A program made the translations under genes and the position numbers. Positions 36,969 to 48,028 of a stretch of DNA of 64,000 nt are shown one piece after another; the first letter of the stretch is position 1, and each line of letters begins with the position of its first letter. Source of the DNA: Thiodiazotropha sp040507225 (GTDB lineage: Bacteria > Pseudomonadota > Gammaproteobacteria > Chromatiales > Chromatiaceae); the NCBI GenBank assembly GCA_040507225.1, contig JBEVVG010000001.1, positions 2,288,818 through 2,352,817 of the forward strand, given 5' to 3'. The notes below the pieces were generated by a model that was not told the origin of the DNA, ran no database searches, and saw only the letters and a program-made list of their open reading frames with translations.

Positions 36969-37664
36969 TCAGTGGAACAGGCCGAGTTCATCCTGGGTCA
37001 GCGGGCGGAACTCACCTGGTGCCAGACGGGCGTCGAGCGTCAGATCACCGATGGACTCGCGATGCAGGGTCTCGACCCGGTTGCCAACCGCGGCGAACAG
37101 CCGCTTGACCTGATGGTATCGACCTTCGGTGATAGTGAGGAGAATCTGTGTCTCATCGATCCGTTGAGCCTGAGCCGGTGCGGTAAGTTTCGTCTCCCCC
37201 CGCAACAGGAGTCCGCTGCGGATGCGCGCCAGGTCCGCATCCGTGATGCACTCAACGAGCCCCACCCGATAGATCTTGGAACACTTTTTCGAGGGGGCGG
37301 TGATGCGGTGTGACCACTGTCCGTCATCCGTGATCAGAACCAGCCCGGTGGCATCGATGTCCAGCCGCCCGGCAAAGTGCAGACCCTCGGGATTGGCGAC
37401 ATCAAGCAGGTCGATGACGGTGCGGTGGGAAGGGTCCCGGGTCGCACAGACCACCCCCAGCGGTTTGTTAAACATCAGGTAGCGTTGGCTGGGTGCGGCC
37501 ACAAGCTGTCCATCGATGGAAACCTGCGCATCCGGGTCGACCTGAAAGGCCCCATGCCGGATCGTTACCCCGTCCACGCTCACTCGCCCGGCACGCAGAA
37601 CCTTGTGCGCCTGGGAACGGGTCAGGGCGGTTGCGTTACTGAGGAGGCGGTCCAGGCGGAGCAT
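36969..37664 (-). CDS. rsuA: 16S rRNA pseudouridine(516) synthase
   Basis: 231 residues. S4 RNA-binding domain at the N-terminus (LRLDRLLSNATALTRSQAHK), then the RsuA-family catalytic motif HFAGRLDIDATGLVLITDDG with the active Asp, and GRYHQVKRLFAAVGN near the end. Length matches RsuA. Rather than a promoter, a long palindromic repeat lies directly upstream. Confidence 0.93.
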   Translation of the reverse strand: MLRLDRLLSNATALTRSQAHKVLRAGRVSVDGVTIRHGAFQVDPDAQVSIDGQLVAAPSQRYLMFNKPLGVVCATRDPSHRTVIDLLDVANPEGLHFAGRLDIDATGLVLITDDGQWSHRITAPSKKCSKIYRVGLVECITDADLARIRSGLLLRGETKLTAPAQAQRIDETQILLTITEGRYHQVKRLFAAVGNRVETLHRESIGDLTLDARLAPGEFRPLTQDELGLFH

Positions 37665-37674
37665 TTTGTTTTAA

Positions 37675-38050
37675 TTTTGAGTTTTTCGTTTTGAATTATG
37701 AATTTTGGAGTTCGCTTTGCTCACTGTGTGTTTTTTTCCCTCTCCCTGGCCCTCTCCCGCAAGGGGAGAGGGAAATATCTTTTCGAGTGCCGTGCGTTCG
37801 TCACGATAGTCGCAGGCACCAGCGAACTGTCATACTCCGGCAATGGTTCACTGCTTTCACACTGCCTTCGCACAAGGGACCAAGGGGCCACCCTTTCGGT
37901 CTGATGAAGGGATTACCTCATGACGGATCGCAGGAACAGGCGATCCCTCACCCGCCGCATCAGTTGCGTGTATTCCCTCCCCCCTCACGGGAGAGGGCCA
38001 GGGAGAGGGGGATTGAATCCGGGCGGTGCGGCCTCGCCGCACTCCCCAAT

Positions 38051-38060
<10 letters not shown>
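37675..38060. repeat. Palindromic intergenic element A
   Basis: Left end TTTTGAGTTTTTCGTT and GAATTTTGGAGTTCGCT; inner purine/pyrimidine hairpin CCCTCTCCCTGGCCCTCTCC at 37739 onward. It is mirrored at 37975-38010 by GAGAGGGCCAGGGAGAGG, and the right end is CAATTCACAATTCC. No coding frame. The right end covers the last ten bases of thiC. Same family as elements B-G. Confidence 0.75.
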
Positions 38061-39940
<1,880 letters not shown>

Positions 39941-39989
39941 GTGATTAACCTCGTTGGGACGAAGAGTGCCAGTGACCCATCGGGTTTCG

Positions 39990-40072
39990 CTTCCCTCCGC
40001 CGGCATGATCCGGATCAGGTGAATAAGGGTATCTCTCAGTCCATGCCGCTTCTGCACGGACACCCCCAGCCA
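39990..40072 (-). promoter_or_regulatory. TPP riboswitch (THI element)
   Basis: On the minus strand the leader reads GGGGGTGTCC, then ACTGAGAGATACCC, then ACCTGATCCGGATCATGCC and GGAGGGAAGC, the ordered core blocks of the TPP riboswitch. It lies 50 bases upstream of the thiC start and should lower thiC expression when thiamine pyrophosphate is abundant. Confidence 0.93.
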
Positions 40073-40335
40073 GTGATTAGCCCGGAGTATAACCAATTTG
40101 ATGGCATATGTCCGATCATTTCAGTATGGATTGCAAACCCAGTCGGCGACAACAAATAACTACAAATCAGGGGGTTAAATCGCTCAAACCGAAACAAACC
40201 AGAGCCCGCCCGATCGCCTGTGCCCCATCGGCCCCGGGTTCCGAACCGGCATCTAAAATCTTGCCCGCCGACATCAAAATCCGTAGGCTAGTGCTTCTGT
40301 CTCACAAGACCATAATAAGATCCAGGAAATTACCC

Positions 40336-41004
40336 ATGATGGCCAGCCGCTTCGAGATCGCCCGATTCAACATGGTGGAACAACAGATTCGCCCCTGGGA
40401 GGTCATCAATCCCCGGGTTCTGACACTCATGGAGACCATGCCCCGGGAAGCCTACGTACCCGAGGAGTACCGGGATCTGGCCTACGCGGACATCGAAATC
40501 CCGATCGGCCAGGGACAACACATGATGTTTCCCCGAATCGAGGCCCGCCTACTGCAGGCCCTCGATCCCCAGCCCGAGGAACGGGTTCTGGAAGTCGGCA
40601 CCGGCAGCGGCTACCTGACCGCCTGCCTCGCGGGTCTTGCCCGCCAGGTCGTGAGCATCGATCTGCACCCGGAATTCACTCAAAGCGCCACAGCAAAACT
40701 GGCTGATCAACAGGTCGACAATGTCGAACTGCGCAGCGGGGACGCACTGGCCGGCCCCCTGCAGGACACTCCGTTCGACGTCATCGCCGTGACCGGATCC
40801 CTGCCGACCCGGGAACAGGCGGACATCTTCTGCCAGCAACTCGCCCCGGGAGGTCGGCTGTTCGTGGTCATCGGCACCCCACCGGTCATGGAATGCCTTC
40901 TGATCAGTAAAAAATCCGCCAGCAACCTTCAGGAGGAACCTCTGTTTGAAACCGAGTTGTCCCCTCTGGAGCATGCCATCACTCCAGTGGAGTTTGAATT
41001 CTAA
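40336..41004 (+). CDS. Protein-L-isoaspartate O-methyltransferase family protein
   Basis: 222 residues; ATG 40336 has AGGA eight bases upstream. SAM-binding motif I is VLEVGTGSGYLTA, with IPIGQGQHMMFPRI in the Pcm substrate region and SIDLHPEF as motif II. It diverges from classical Pcm at the N-terminus (FNMVEQQIRPWEVINPRV). Many gammaproteobacteria carry such a second Pcm-like protein. Probably a SAM-dependent methyltransferase; substrate not certain. Confidence 0.87.
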   Translation: MMASRFEIARFNMVEQQIRPWEVINPRVLTLMETMPREAYVPEEYRDLAYADIEIPIGQGQHMMFPRIEARLLQALDPQPEERVLEVGTGSGYLTACLAGLARQVVSIDLHPEFTQSATAKLADQQVDNVELRSGDALAGPLQDTPFDVIAVTGSLPTREQADIFCQQLAPGGRLFVVIGTPPVMECLLISKKSASNLQEEPLFETELSPLEHAITPVEFEF

Positions 41005-41076
41005 CCCCCTGTTGCTGCATCCGGCAGGACCCGGCAGCACAGCGGATCACAATACGAAGACATCGAGAGGGAGATC

Positions 41077-41655
41077 ATGAGCGTGAATAAGAGCACACTA
41101 CCGCTGACCCATGCCGCGACGAGTCAGTTCCTGATCATCAACACTCAGGAAAAACTCACCAAAGCCATGCCCCCCGAGGACATGGAGCATATGGTTCCCA
41201 ACATCATTCAACTGAGCAAAGCCGCCAGCCTCCTGGGTGTACCCATCATCCTTTCAGAACATTACGGAAAAGGCCTCGGCAACACCCTGCCAGAGATTGC
41301 CGAACATCTGCCCCCGCATACCCTGGCCAAGGACAAACTCACCTTCTCATGCTGTACAGCCCCCGGGTTCGAGGAGGAACTGGCCGAGCAGCAGGAACGC
41401 CGTCAAATCGTAATCGCCGGTCTCGAAGCGCATATCTGCATCCTGCAAACCGCGGCCGGGCTGCAGCAGTGGGGCTACCAGGTATTCGTCGTGGAGGATG
41501 CCATCGCCTCGCGCAAGCCCGCTCATCGACAAAACGCGATCAACCGCATGCGCCGGGGCGGCATCCAGATCACCAACATGGAATCGGTGGTGTTCGAATG
41601 GATGGGGGATGCCACTCATCCAAGTTTCAAAGAGATTTCACAGTTGATTCGCTGA
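41077..41655 (+). CDS. Isochorismatase-fold hydrolase (ISOC/YcaC-like) lacking the catalytic Asp
   Basis: 192 residues. The family fold is clear: FLIINTQEKL near the start, KDKLTFSCC, and the cysteine loop GLEAHICILQTA. In active relatives the first motif is D-x-Q; here it is N-T-Q (AAC), so the catalytic aspartate is replaced while the Lys and Cys of the triad remain. It may be inactive, altered, or a binding protein. Followed by a strong terminator. Confidence 0.85.
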   Translation: MSVNKSTLPLTHAATSQFLIINTQEKLTKAMPPEDMEHMVPNIIQLSKAASLLGVPIILSEHYGKGLGNTLPEIAEHLPPHTLAKDKLTFSCCTAPGFEEELAEQQERRQIVIAGLEAHICILQTAAGLQQWGYQVFVVEDAIASRKPAHRQNAINRMRRGGIQITNMESVVFEWMGDATHPSFKEISQLIR

Positions 41656-41681
41656 ACGTTTTCAACCCTGAGCGACGCGAC

Positions 41682-41710
41682 AAAAAAGCCCGGCGACGCC
41701 GGGCTTTTTT
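41682..41710 (+). terminator. Rho-independent terminator after the isochorismatase gene
   Basis: AAAAAAGCCCGGC-GAC-GCCGGGCTTTTTT, a perfect stem with A and T tracts on both sides, so it can also end the leftward CTERM gene starting beyond 41746. Confidence 0.93.
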
Positions 41711-41745
41711 GTGGCTGCGCCGCAGCGCATTGGCGGTTTGCCGGT

Positions 41746-42312
41746 TCAGGCGTTGCGCCTGCGGCGTGACCAGCCGATGAATCCGGCCAGAGCGGAGCCA
41801 AACAGCCAGATGGCGGGCGGCACCGGTACTGCAGACACCTGAGTGAATTCAAACGATTGAACCGGATTGATGCCGACTTCAGGCCCCAGGTAGACAGCCA
41901 TCCAGTCAAGTGCCATGAAATCAATCATTTCTGGGAGTCCGTCACCATCGAACCAGGAGCCCGAAGAGTCACCCAGTTCAAACAGCGTCTGTGTCCCGTG
42001 CACTCCCAACAGGATGTCCCCGTCGAGGGCGTCGTTGTTCCATACCAGATAATCCACCTGCCCCATGTCGAGGCTAAAACCCATGCCGTCCAGGCTGCCA
42101 CCCGTGACATTTCCGCTCCAGAAACCGGAACCGAGATATTCGCCGGCGTCAGGCAAGGGATCGGTGTCGCTGGTCGCGGTGTTGTAACCGAAGCTGCCGC
42201 TCAGAATCGAGTCGGAATCCACCAGTGAAACCGCGGAGTAGTTGAACTGTGCGGCGGAAGATGCGCTCGCAACGAGCAGACCCGCCAAAAAAAGTAAACT
42301 GCGAGATAACAT
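41746..42312 (-). CDS. Secreted VPxPA-CTERM (PEP-CTERM-like) protein
   Basis: 188 residues from ATG 42312 (GGGGA eight bases upstream). N-terminal signal peptide (FLAGLLVASASSAAQ). The C-terminus has the sorting signal VPVPPAIWLFGSALAG, a membrane stretch and the basic end WSRRRRNA. Substrates of this kind are cleaved by exosortase and anchored or released in exopolysaccharide-producing gammaproteobacteria. The mature part (about 140 residues) has no family I can name. Confidence 0.87.
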   Translation of the reverse strand: MLSRSLLFLAGLLVASASSAAQFNYSAVSLVDSDSILSGSFGYNTATSDTDPLPDAGEYLGSGFWSGNVTGGSLDGMGFSLDMGQVDYLVWNNDALDGDILLGVHGTQTLFELGDSSGSWFDGDGLPEMIDFMALDWMAVYLGPEVGINPVQSFEFTQVSAVPVPPAIWLFGSALAGFIGWSRRRRNA

Positions 42313-42623
42313 GAATATTCCCCATTCCATTAGTAAGAAGCAGATGCTTTGTCCGTTGAAGAGCTGTCGTAATCGACTTCCTCACGTCCGTTTATAAAGT
42401 ATGTCGTTCCCTGGGTGCTCCCGTGGATTCCTGATTCTATCCACCGGCCATATCGGTCAGGGTAAGAGCACACTCCTCAAGATACTAAAACCCGCTATTT
42501 CATTTATCAAGGCTTCCCGCCCACTCACCCTGGGATGTCGATGGTCCTGCAGGCACCGCCAGCGTTTGCCGGGAAGCTGGAGCCGAACCAGTCAAATAAT
42601 ACTTTTATTCATATTTTTCACCG

Positions 42624-42639
42624 AATGTGTCGACATATT
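42624..42639. promoter_or_regulatory. Palindromic operator 1 upstream of prpE
   Basis: AATGTGTCGACATATT; the central TGTCGACA is a perfect palindrome and seven of eight arm pairs match. A second copy lies 63 bases (about six helical turns) downstream. It suits the palindromic sites bound by GntR-family dimers such as the regulator encoded at 44800. Confidence 0.6.
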
Positions 42640-42689
42640 CAGAATTGAGGTCTATAAATAACGGACGACAACCCAGCAATACCTAAAAT

Positions 42690-42699
42690 ATGTCGACAT
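42690..42699. promoter_or_regulatory. Palindromic operator 2 upstream of prpE
   Basis: ATGTCGACAT, a perfect ten-base palindrome sharing TGTCGACA with operator 1, and ending 25 bases before the prpE start. A repressor bound here would block transcription initiation or elongation into prpE. Confidence 0.6.
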
Positions 42700-42724
42700 T
42701 CTATTAACCAAAGGAGCCCACCCC

Positions 42725-44620
42725 ATGAGCCAATATGCCGAGATTTATCGTCGTTCACTTGAGGACCCCGATGCATTCTGGGGAGAAGCCGCGCAAGGCC
42801 TCCACTGGCATAAGCCCTGGGACAAGGTGCTGGACATGGATGCCAAGCCGACACCCCGCTGGTTCACCGGAGGTCTGTTCAACACCTGTTATAACGCTCT
42901 CGACCGGCACGTGGAGGCGGGGCACGGGGAACGCCTCGCCCTGATATACGACAGCCCGGTGACTGACCAGAAACGCCAGTACACCTACCTTGAAATGCGC
43001 GACACGGTCGCCCGGTTGGCAGGCGCCATCGCCGCCAGCGGGGTCAGCCGGGGCGACCGGGTGATCATCTACATGCCGATGATTCCAGAGGCCGCCATGG
43101 CGATGCTCGCCTGTGCGCGTATCGGTGCCATTCATTCGGTGGTATTCGGGGGGTTCGCGGCCAAGGAGCTGGCCACCCGCATCGACGATTGCCAGCCCAA
43201 GATGGTGCTCTCCGCCTCATGCGGTATCGAACCCAGCCGTCAGGTGGCTTACAAACCTCTGCTGGACGAAGCGATCGAACTGGCGCAGCACAAACCTGAA
43301 ACCTGCATCATCAAGCAGCGCCCGCAGCTCCTCGCCGAGTTGAAAGAAGGACGCGACCTGGACTGGGACGCCGCCCTGGAATCAGCCGCACCCGCCGAAT
43401 GCGTGCCGGTCGCGGCCACCGATCCGCTGTATATCCTGTATACCTCCGGTACCACCGGTCAACCCAAGGGGGTGGTGCGCGACAACGGCGGCCACGCCAC
43501 CGCGATCCATTGGTCGATGAAGAATATCTACAATGTGGAACCCGGTGACGTCTACTGGGCCGCCTCCGATGTGGGCTGGGTCGTGGGCCACAGTTACATC
43601 GTCTATGGCCCCCTGCTGGCGGGCTGCACCACCGTGATTTACGAAGGCAAGCCGGTGGGTACCCCCGACCCCGGCGCCTTTTGGCGGGTGATCAGCGAAT
43701 ACAAGGTGAAGGTGCTGTTCACCGCCCCCACCGCGTTTCGCGCCATCAAGAAGGAAGACCCCCAGGGCGCCTACATGTCCCGCTACGACCTGAGCGGGAT
43801 GTCGACCCTGTTCCTCGCCGGCGAGCGCTGTGATCCCGACACCCTGCACTGGGCGGAGACCATGTTGCAGAAACCGGTCATCGACCACTGGTGGCAAACG
43901 GAAACCGGCTGGGGCATCGCCGCCAACCCCATGGGCATCGAGCCTATGCCGGTCAAGGCCGGTTCCCCCACCTTGGCCATGGTGGGTTACGACGTACGCA
44001 TTCTCGACGACCAGGGCGAAGAGAAAGCCGCCGGCGAGATGGGCGATATCGTCATCAAGCTGCCGCTGCCTCCCTCATGCCTGCCGACCCTGTGGAACAA
44101 CGAACAGCGATTTATTGACGGTTACCTGCGTGCGCACCCTGGCTACTACCTCACCGGAGATGCCGGCTACAAGGATGAGGACGGCTACCTGTGGATCATG
44201 AGCCGTACCGACGACGTCATCAACGTGGCCGGTCACCGGCTATCGACCGGGCAGATGGAAGAGGTCCTCGCCGGTCATCCCGATGTCGCCGAATGTGCCG
44301 TGATCGGTGTGCATGACGACCTCAAAGGCCAACTCCCGCTCGGCCTGGTGGTGCTGAAATCGGGTGTCGACCGCGCCGCGGACGAACTCGCCAGGGAACT
44401 GGTCATGAGGGTGCGCGAACAGATCGGACCGGTGGCGGCGTTCAAACATCTCTCCATCGTCAAACGCCTGCCGAAGACCCGCTCGGGCAAGATTCTGCGC
44501 GGCACCATGGTGAAAATCGCTGACGGCGACACATGGAAGATGCCGGCGACCATTGACGACCCGGCGATTCTGGACGAAATCCAGTCGTCGCTGAAAGAAA
44601 TCGGATACGCCAATAACTGA
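42725..44620 (+). CDS. prpE: Propionyl-CoA synthetase PrpE
   Basis: 631 residues with AAAGGAG before the ATG. Acyl-adenylate enzyme: YILYTSGTTGQPKGVVRDNG (P-loop), WWQTETGWGIA, YLTGDAGYKDEDGY, and the acetylatable lysine motif KTRSGKILRGTM. Activates propionate for the methylcitrate cycle. Two TGTCGACA palindromes lie in its promoter region. Confidence 0.95.
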   Translation: MSQYAEIYRRSLEDPDAFWGEAAQGLHWHKPWDKVLDMDAKPTPRWFTGGLFNTCYNALDRHVEAGHGERLALIYDSPVTDQKRQYTYLEMRDTVARLAGAIAASGVSRGDRVIIYMPMIPEAAMAMLACARIGAIHSVVFGGFAAKELATRIDDCQPKMVLSASCGIEPSRQVAYKPLLDEAIELAQHKPETCIIKQRPQLLAELKEGRDLDWDAALESAAPAECVPVAATDPLYILYTSGTTGQPKGVVRDNGGHATAIHWSMKNIYNVEPGDVYWAASDVGWVVGHSYIVYGPLLAGCTTVIYEGKPVGTPDPGAFWRVISEYKVKVLFTAPTAFRAIKKEDPQGAYMSRYDLSGMSTLFLAGERCDPDTLHWAETMLQKPVIDHWWQTETGWGIAANPMGIEPMPVKAGSPTLAMVGYDVRILDDQGEEKAAGEMGDIVIKLPLPPSCLPTLWNNEQRFIDGYLRAHPGYYLTGDAGYKDEDGYLWIMSRTDDVINVAGHRLSTGQMEEVLAGHPDVAECAVIGVHDDLKGQLPLGLVVLKSGVDRAADELARELVMRVREQIGPVAAFKHLSIVKRLPKTRSGKILRGTMVKIADGDTWKMPATIDDPAILDEIQSSLKEIGYANN

Positions 44621-44622
44621 AA

Positions 44623-44776
44623 GAGTTTTGAGTGGTGAGTTTTCAGTATTGAGGTGAGAGTGTTCGCAACGCTCACATTGTTTGTCCACCCTTCTCGCAC
44701 AAGGGGAGAGGAAGAACAAAAACATGTGAGCGCAGCGAACACCACAACTCAAAACTCATCACTAAAAACTCAAAAC
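44623..44776. repeat. Palindromic intergenic element B
   Basis: The left arm begins GAGTTTTGAGTGGTGAG and includes GTGTTCGCAACGCTCACAT. The right arm is its imperfect reverse complement, ATGTGAGCGCAGCGAACACC followed by CAACTCAAAACTC, with the inner core CAAGGGGAGAGG. The whole element could fold into one long hairpin. Sits between prpE and the regulator gene. Confidence 0.8.
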
Positions 44777-44799
44777 TTCTTTATGGCGTTTTTATAAAC

Positions 44800-45489
44800 A
44801 TGCAAAACAGTTCAACCATCAACACCGCCGATCCGGTCAACCTGACCCTGACCGAGCGTCTCTTCGATGCCCTGCAACGGGCCATTGTCGAAGGAGAGAT
44901 TCCCCAGGGCAGCAAGATCAGCGAACCCGAACTGGCGCGCCAGCACGGGGTCAGCCGCGGCTCCCTGCGCGAGGCCATTGCCCGTCTGGAGGCGCGCAAG
45001 CTGGTGGAACGCAAACCCAACCTGGGGGCGCGGGTGGTGACGCTTTCCTATGAGCAGTTGATCGAGATCTTTCAGTTACGCGAGGCACTGGAGGGGATGG
45101 CTGCCCGCCTGGCGGCGCAGAACATGACCGACCGGGAGGTCGGCGAGTTGCAATCCCTGTTGACGCAACACGGTGAACAGATCGCCGAACAGCATGGCCA
45201 GGCCTACTTTCAGAAACAGGGGGATCTCGACTTTCACTACCGTATCGTGCAGGGCAGCCGCAACCGCCAGTTGATCGCTCTGCTGTGCAATGACCTGTAC
45301 CACCTGCTGCGCATGTACCGCTACCAGTTCGGCATGCGCAGTAAACGCTCCCAACAGGCCTACGAGGAGCATCACTATCTACTGAATGCCATCGCCGCCC
45401 ATGATGCGGAGATGGCGGAGTTGTTGATGCGACAGCACATACGCTCGTCGCGGCGGAATGTTGAAGAAGTGATTTTAGAAAAGTTATGA
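44800..45489 (+). CDS. GntR-family regulator (FadR/FCD type) of the methylcitrate genes
   Basis: 229 residues. Winged helix at residues about 10-80 (ISEPELARQHGVSRGSLREA, EARKLVERKPNLGARVV), then an FCD ligand-binding domain (REALEGMAARLAA, RHI-type histidines in FHYRIVQGSRNRQL and EEHHYLLNAI). Between prpE and prpB, it is the probable repressor of the pathway, with methylcitrate as a reasonable but unproven ligand. The start codon has a weak ribosome site. Confidence 0.9.
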   Translation: MQNSSTINTADPVNLTLTERLFDALQRAIVEGEIPQGSKISEPELARQHGVSRGSLREAIARLEARKLVERKPNLGARVVTLSYEQLIEIFQLREALEGMAARLAAQNMTDREVGELQSLLTQHGEQIAEQHGQAYFQKQGDLDFHYRIVQGSRNRQLIALLCNDLYHLLRMYRYQFGMRSKRSQQAYEEHHYLLNAIAAHDAEMAELLMRQHIRSSRRNVEEVILEKL

Positions 45490-45492
45490 ATG

Positions 45493-45644
45493 TTGAGTTT
45501 TTAGTTTTGAGTCGTGGTGTTCGCTACGCGCTCGGTTATTGTCCCCTTCTGCCCTGGCAGGAGACCGCCAGGGAGAGTGGGAATCAAACAGCGTGCGCGA
45601 AGCGCACACCTAAACTCAAAACTCATCACTAAAAACTCAAAACC
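45493..45644. repeat. Palindromic intergenic element C
   Basis: Left TTGAGTTTTTAGTTTTGAG and GTGGTGTTCGCTACGCGC; right GCGCGAAGCGCACACCTAAA and CTCAAAACTC. The inner hairpin is GCCCTGGCAGG-(AGACC)-GCCAGGGAG. Between the regulator and prpB. Confidence 0.8.
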
Positions 45645-45669
45645 GATTTAGTCTTTTAGAGGATATGCA

Positions 45670-46563
45670 ATGACCAACCCAACCAACCCCGGCGCCCGCT
45701 TCCGCGCCGCCATCGAGCAAGAGAAGCCCCTGCAGTGCGTGGGTGCGATCAACGCCTATCATGCCCGCCTCGCGGAGGCCTCGGGTTACCGATCCCTTTA
45801 TATCTCCGGTGGCGGCGTGGCTGCCGGCTCCTGCGGCATCCCTGACCTTGGCATCACCACCATGGAGGATGTGCTGACCGACCTGCGCCGCATCACCGAT
45901 GTCACCGAACTGCCGGTACTAGTCGATATCGACACCGGCTGGGGCGGCGCCTTCAACATTGCGCGCGCCATCCGCAGCATGAACAAGTCCGGCGCCGCTG
46001 CGGTCCACATCGAGGATCAGGTACAGCAGAAGCGCTGCGGCCATCGGCCCAACAAGGCCATCGTCTCACAGCTCGAGATGGTCGACCGTATCAAAGCGGC
46101 GGTGGACGCAAAACTCGATGACGACTTCGTGGTCATGGCACGCACCGATGCATTGGCTGTGGAAGGCATGCAGTCAGCCATCGACCGGGCCTGCGCATGT
46201 GTCGAAGCGGGCGCCGACATGATCTTTCCCGAAGCCATGACCGAGCTCGACCAGTATCGGGAATTCGTTGCCGCGGTAAAGGTACCGGTGCTGGCCAACA
46301 TCACTGAATTCGGCTCCACCCCGTTGTTCACTGTCGAAGAACTGGAAAGTGCCGGTGTGAGCATCGCCCTGTATCCGCTGAGCGCTTTCCGCGCCGCCAA
46401 CGCCGCTGCGCTGAACGTCTACCAGACCCTGCGCAGCGAAGGTACGCAGAAGAACGTCATCGACAGCATGCAGAGCCGCATGGATCTGTATGACTATCTC
46501 GGCTACCACGATTTCGAACAGAAGCTGGATCAACTTTTCGCATCAGAGGAGGTTTCCCAATGA
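45670..46563 (+). CDS. prpB: 2-Methylisocitrate lyase PrpB
   Basis: 297 residues with AGAGGA before the ATG. PEP mutase/isocitrate-lyase fold: VLVDIDTGWGGAFNIAR, HIEDQVQQKRCGHR (catalytic KRCG-type loop) and VVMARTDALAVEG. Splits 2-methylisocitrate to pyruvate and succinate. ATGA overlap with prpC. Confidence 0.96.
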   Translation: MTNPTNPGARFRAAIEQEKPLQCVGAINAYHARLAEASGYRSLYISGGGVAAGSCGIPDLGITTMEDVLTDLRRITDVTELPVLVDIDTGWGGAFNIARAIRSMNKSGAAAVHIEDQVQQKRCGHRPNKAIVSQLEMVDRIKAAVDAKLDDDFVVMARTDALAVEGMQSAIDRACACVEAGADMIFPEAMTELDQYREFVAAVKVPVLANITEFGSTPLFTVEELESAGVSIALYPLSAFRAANAAALNVYQTLRSEGTQKNVIDSMQSRMDLYDYLGYHDFEQKLDQLFASEEVSQ

Positions 46564-47714
46564 GCGAACCCAACCAAGTTCTACCCAAGGCGAAGAAGTC
46601 GGTCGCCCTTTCCGGTACCGCTGCCGGTAACACTGCGATCTGCACCGTCGGCCGTACCGGCAACGACCTGCACTATCGCGGTTATGACATACTCGACTTT
46701 GCCGAGACGGCGGAGTTCGAAGAGATCGCCTACCTGCTGATCCATGGCGAGTTGCCGACCCAGGCCACACTCAAGGCCTACAAGACCAAACTGAAATCCA
46801 TGCGCGGCCTGCCTCAGGCAGTCAAACAGGCACTCGAGGCGATCCCTGCATCGGCTCACCCGATGGATGTGATGCGTACCGCCTGCTCGGTGATGGGCAG
46901 CTGTATTCCGGAGAAGGATACCCACCCCGCCTCCGAGGCCCGCGAGATCATCGACCGGCTGATGGCCAATTTTGGTTCCGCCCTGCTCTACTGGTACCAC
47001 TATGCGTTCAACGGCAAACGCATCGAGGTTGAAACCGATGACGACTCCATCGGCGGTCACTTCCTGCACCTGTTGCATGGTGAGAAACCCAAGGAGTCCT
47101 GGGTGCGCGCCATGCACACTTCCCTGGTGCTCTACGCGGAACATGAGTTCAACGCCTCCACCTTCACCGCCCGGGTGGTGGCCGGCACCAATTCCGACAT
47201 GTACTCCGCCATCACCGCCGCCATCGGCGCCTTGCGCGGACCCAAGCACGGCGGCGCCAACGAAGCGGCCTTCCGCATTCAGAGCCGTTACCGCAGCGCC
47301 GACGAGGCAGAGGCCGACATCCGCGAGCGGGTGGGACGCAAGGAGATCGTCATCGGCTTCGGCCACCCGGTCTACACCGTGGGCGATCCCCGCAACGAAG
47401 TGATCAAGCGGGTCGCCAAGGGGCTCTCGGAAGAGGCCGGCAACATGACCATGTTCAGCGTCGCCGACCGTCTCGAAGCCGTGATGTGGGAGATCAAGAA
47501 GATGTTCCCCAATCTGGACTGGTTCTCCGCTGTCTCCTACAACCAGATGGGCGTGCCCACCGACATGTTCACCCCGCTGTTCGTCATCTCCCGGGTCTCC
47601 GGCTGGGGCGCGCATGTGATCGAACAACGCGAGGACGGCAAGATCATCCGTCCCTCGGCCAACTACACCGGGCCGGAGAACCGGAAGTACGTGCCGATCG
47701 GAGAACGAGGCTGA
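46560..47714 (+). CDS. prpC: 2-Methylcitrate synthase PrpC
   Basis: 384 residues. Citrate-synthase fold with LHYRGYDILDFAE, AALGALRGPKHGG-type active site (GALRGPKHGGANEAA), GFGHPVYTVGDPR and the catalytic Asp segment NLDWFSAVSYNQMG. Condenses propionyl-CoA with oxaloacetate. Translationally coupled to prpB. Confidence 0.96.
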   Translation: MSEPNQVLPKAKKSVALSGTAAGNTAICTVGRTGNDLHYRGYDILDFAETAEFEEIAYLLIHGELPTQATLKAYKTKLKSMRGLPQAVKQALEAIPASAHPMDVMRTACSVMGSCIPEKDTHPASEAREIIDRLMANFGSALLYWYHYAFNGKRIEVETDDDSIGGHFLHLLHGEKPKESWVRAMHTSLVLYAEHEFNASTFTARVVAGTNSDMYSAITAAIGALRGPKHGGANEAAFRIQSRYRSADEAEADIRERVGRKEIVIGFGHPVYTVGDPRNEVIKRVAKGLSEEAGNMTMFSVADRLEAVMWEIKKMFPNLDWFSAVSYNQMGVPTDMFTPLFVISRVSGWGAHVIEQREDGKIIRPSANYTGPENRKYVPIGERG

Positions 47715-47720
47715 CCTGTG

Positions 47721-48000
47721 GAGTATTGAGTTTAATGCGTTAGGGAGTGCGTTTTACGCACGGTGTTTTGCCCCCCCTCTGCCTGGCCCTCTGCCTGGCC
47801 CTCTCCCGCGAGGGGGAGAGGGAAATCACGGAGCGGCACTGGATGTAACCGGACAGCGTGTTACTACATCCTGACGTGACGTTTGCGATGCTCTCGAAAA
47901 GCACGTCCCCTCTCCCCCTCGCGGGAGAGGGCCAGGCAGAGGGGGGCAAAAAAACCGTGAGCGCAGCGAACACCTCAACTAAAAACTCATAGCTTAAAAC
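47721..48000. repeat. Palindromic intergenic element D
   Basis: Left GAGTATTGAGTTTAATGCG with a tandem CTCTGCCTGGCC, then CCTCTCCCGCGAGGGGGAGA. The mirrored right arm is CCCTCGCGGGAGAGGGCCAG and GAGCGCAGCGAACACC, ending ACTAAAAACTCATAGC. Between prpC and acnD; 280 bases without a gene. Confidence 0.8.
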
Positions 48001-48028
48001 CACCGTCTATTGCATCGAACGAGAACCC

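Noticed and set aside
36645..37313. Open frame on the plus strand upstream of and over rsuA
   Set aside because: Half of it is antisense to RsuA; the rest has no ribosome site, conserved motif or coding-like composition.
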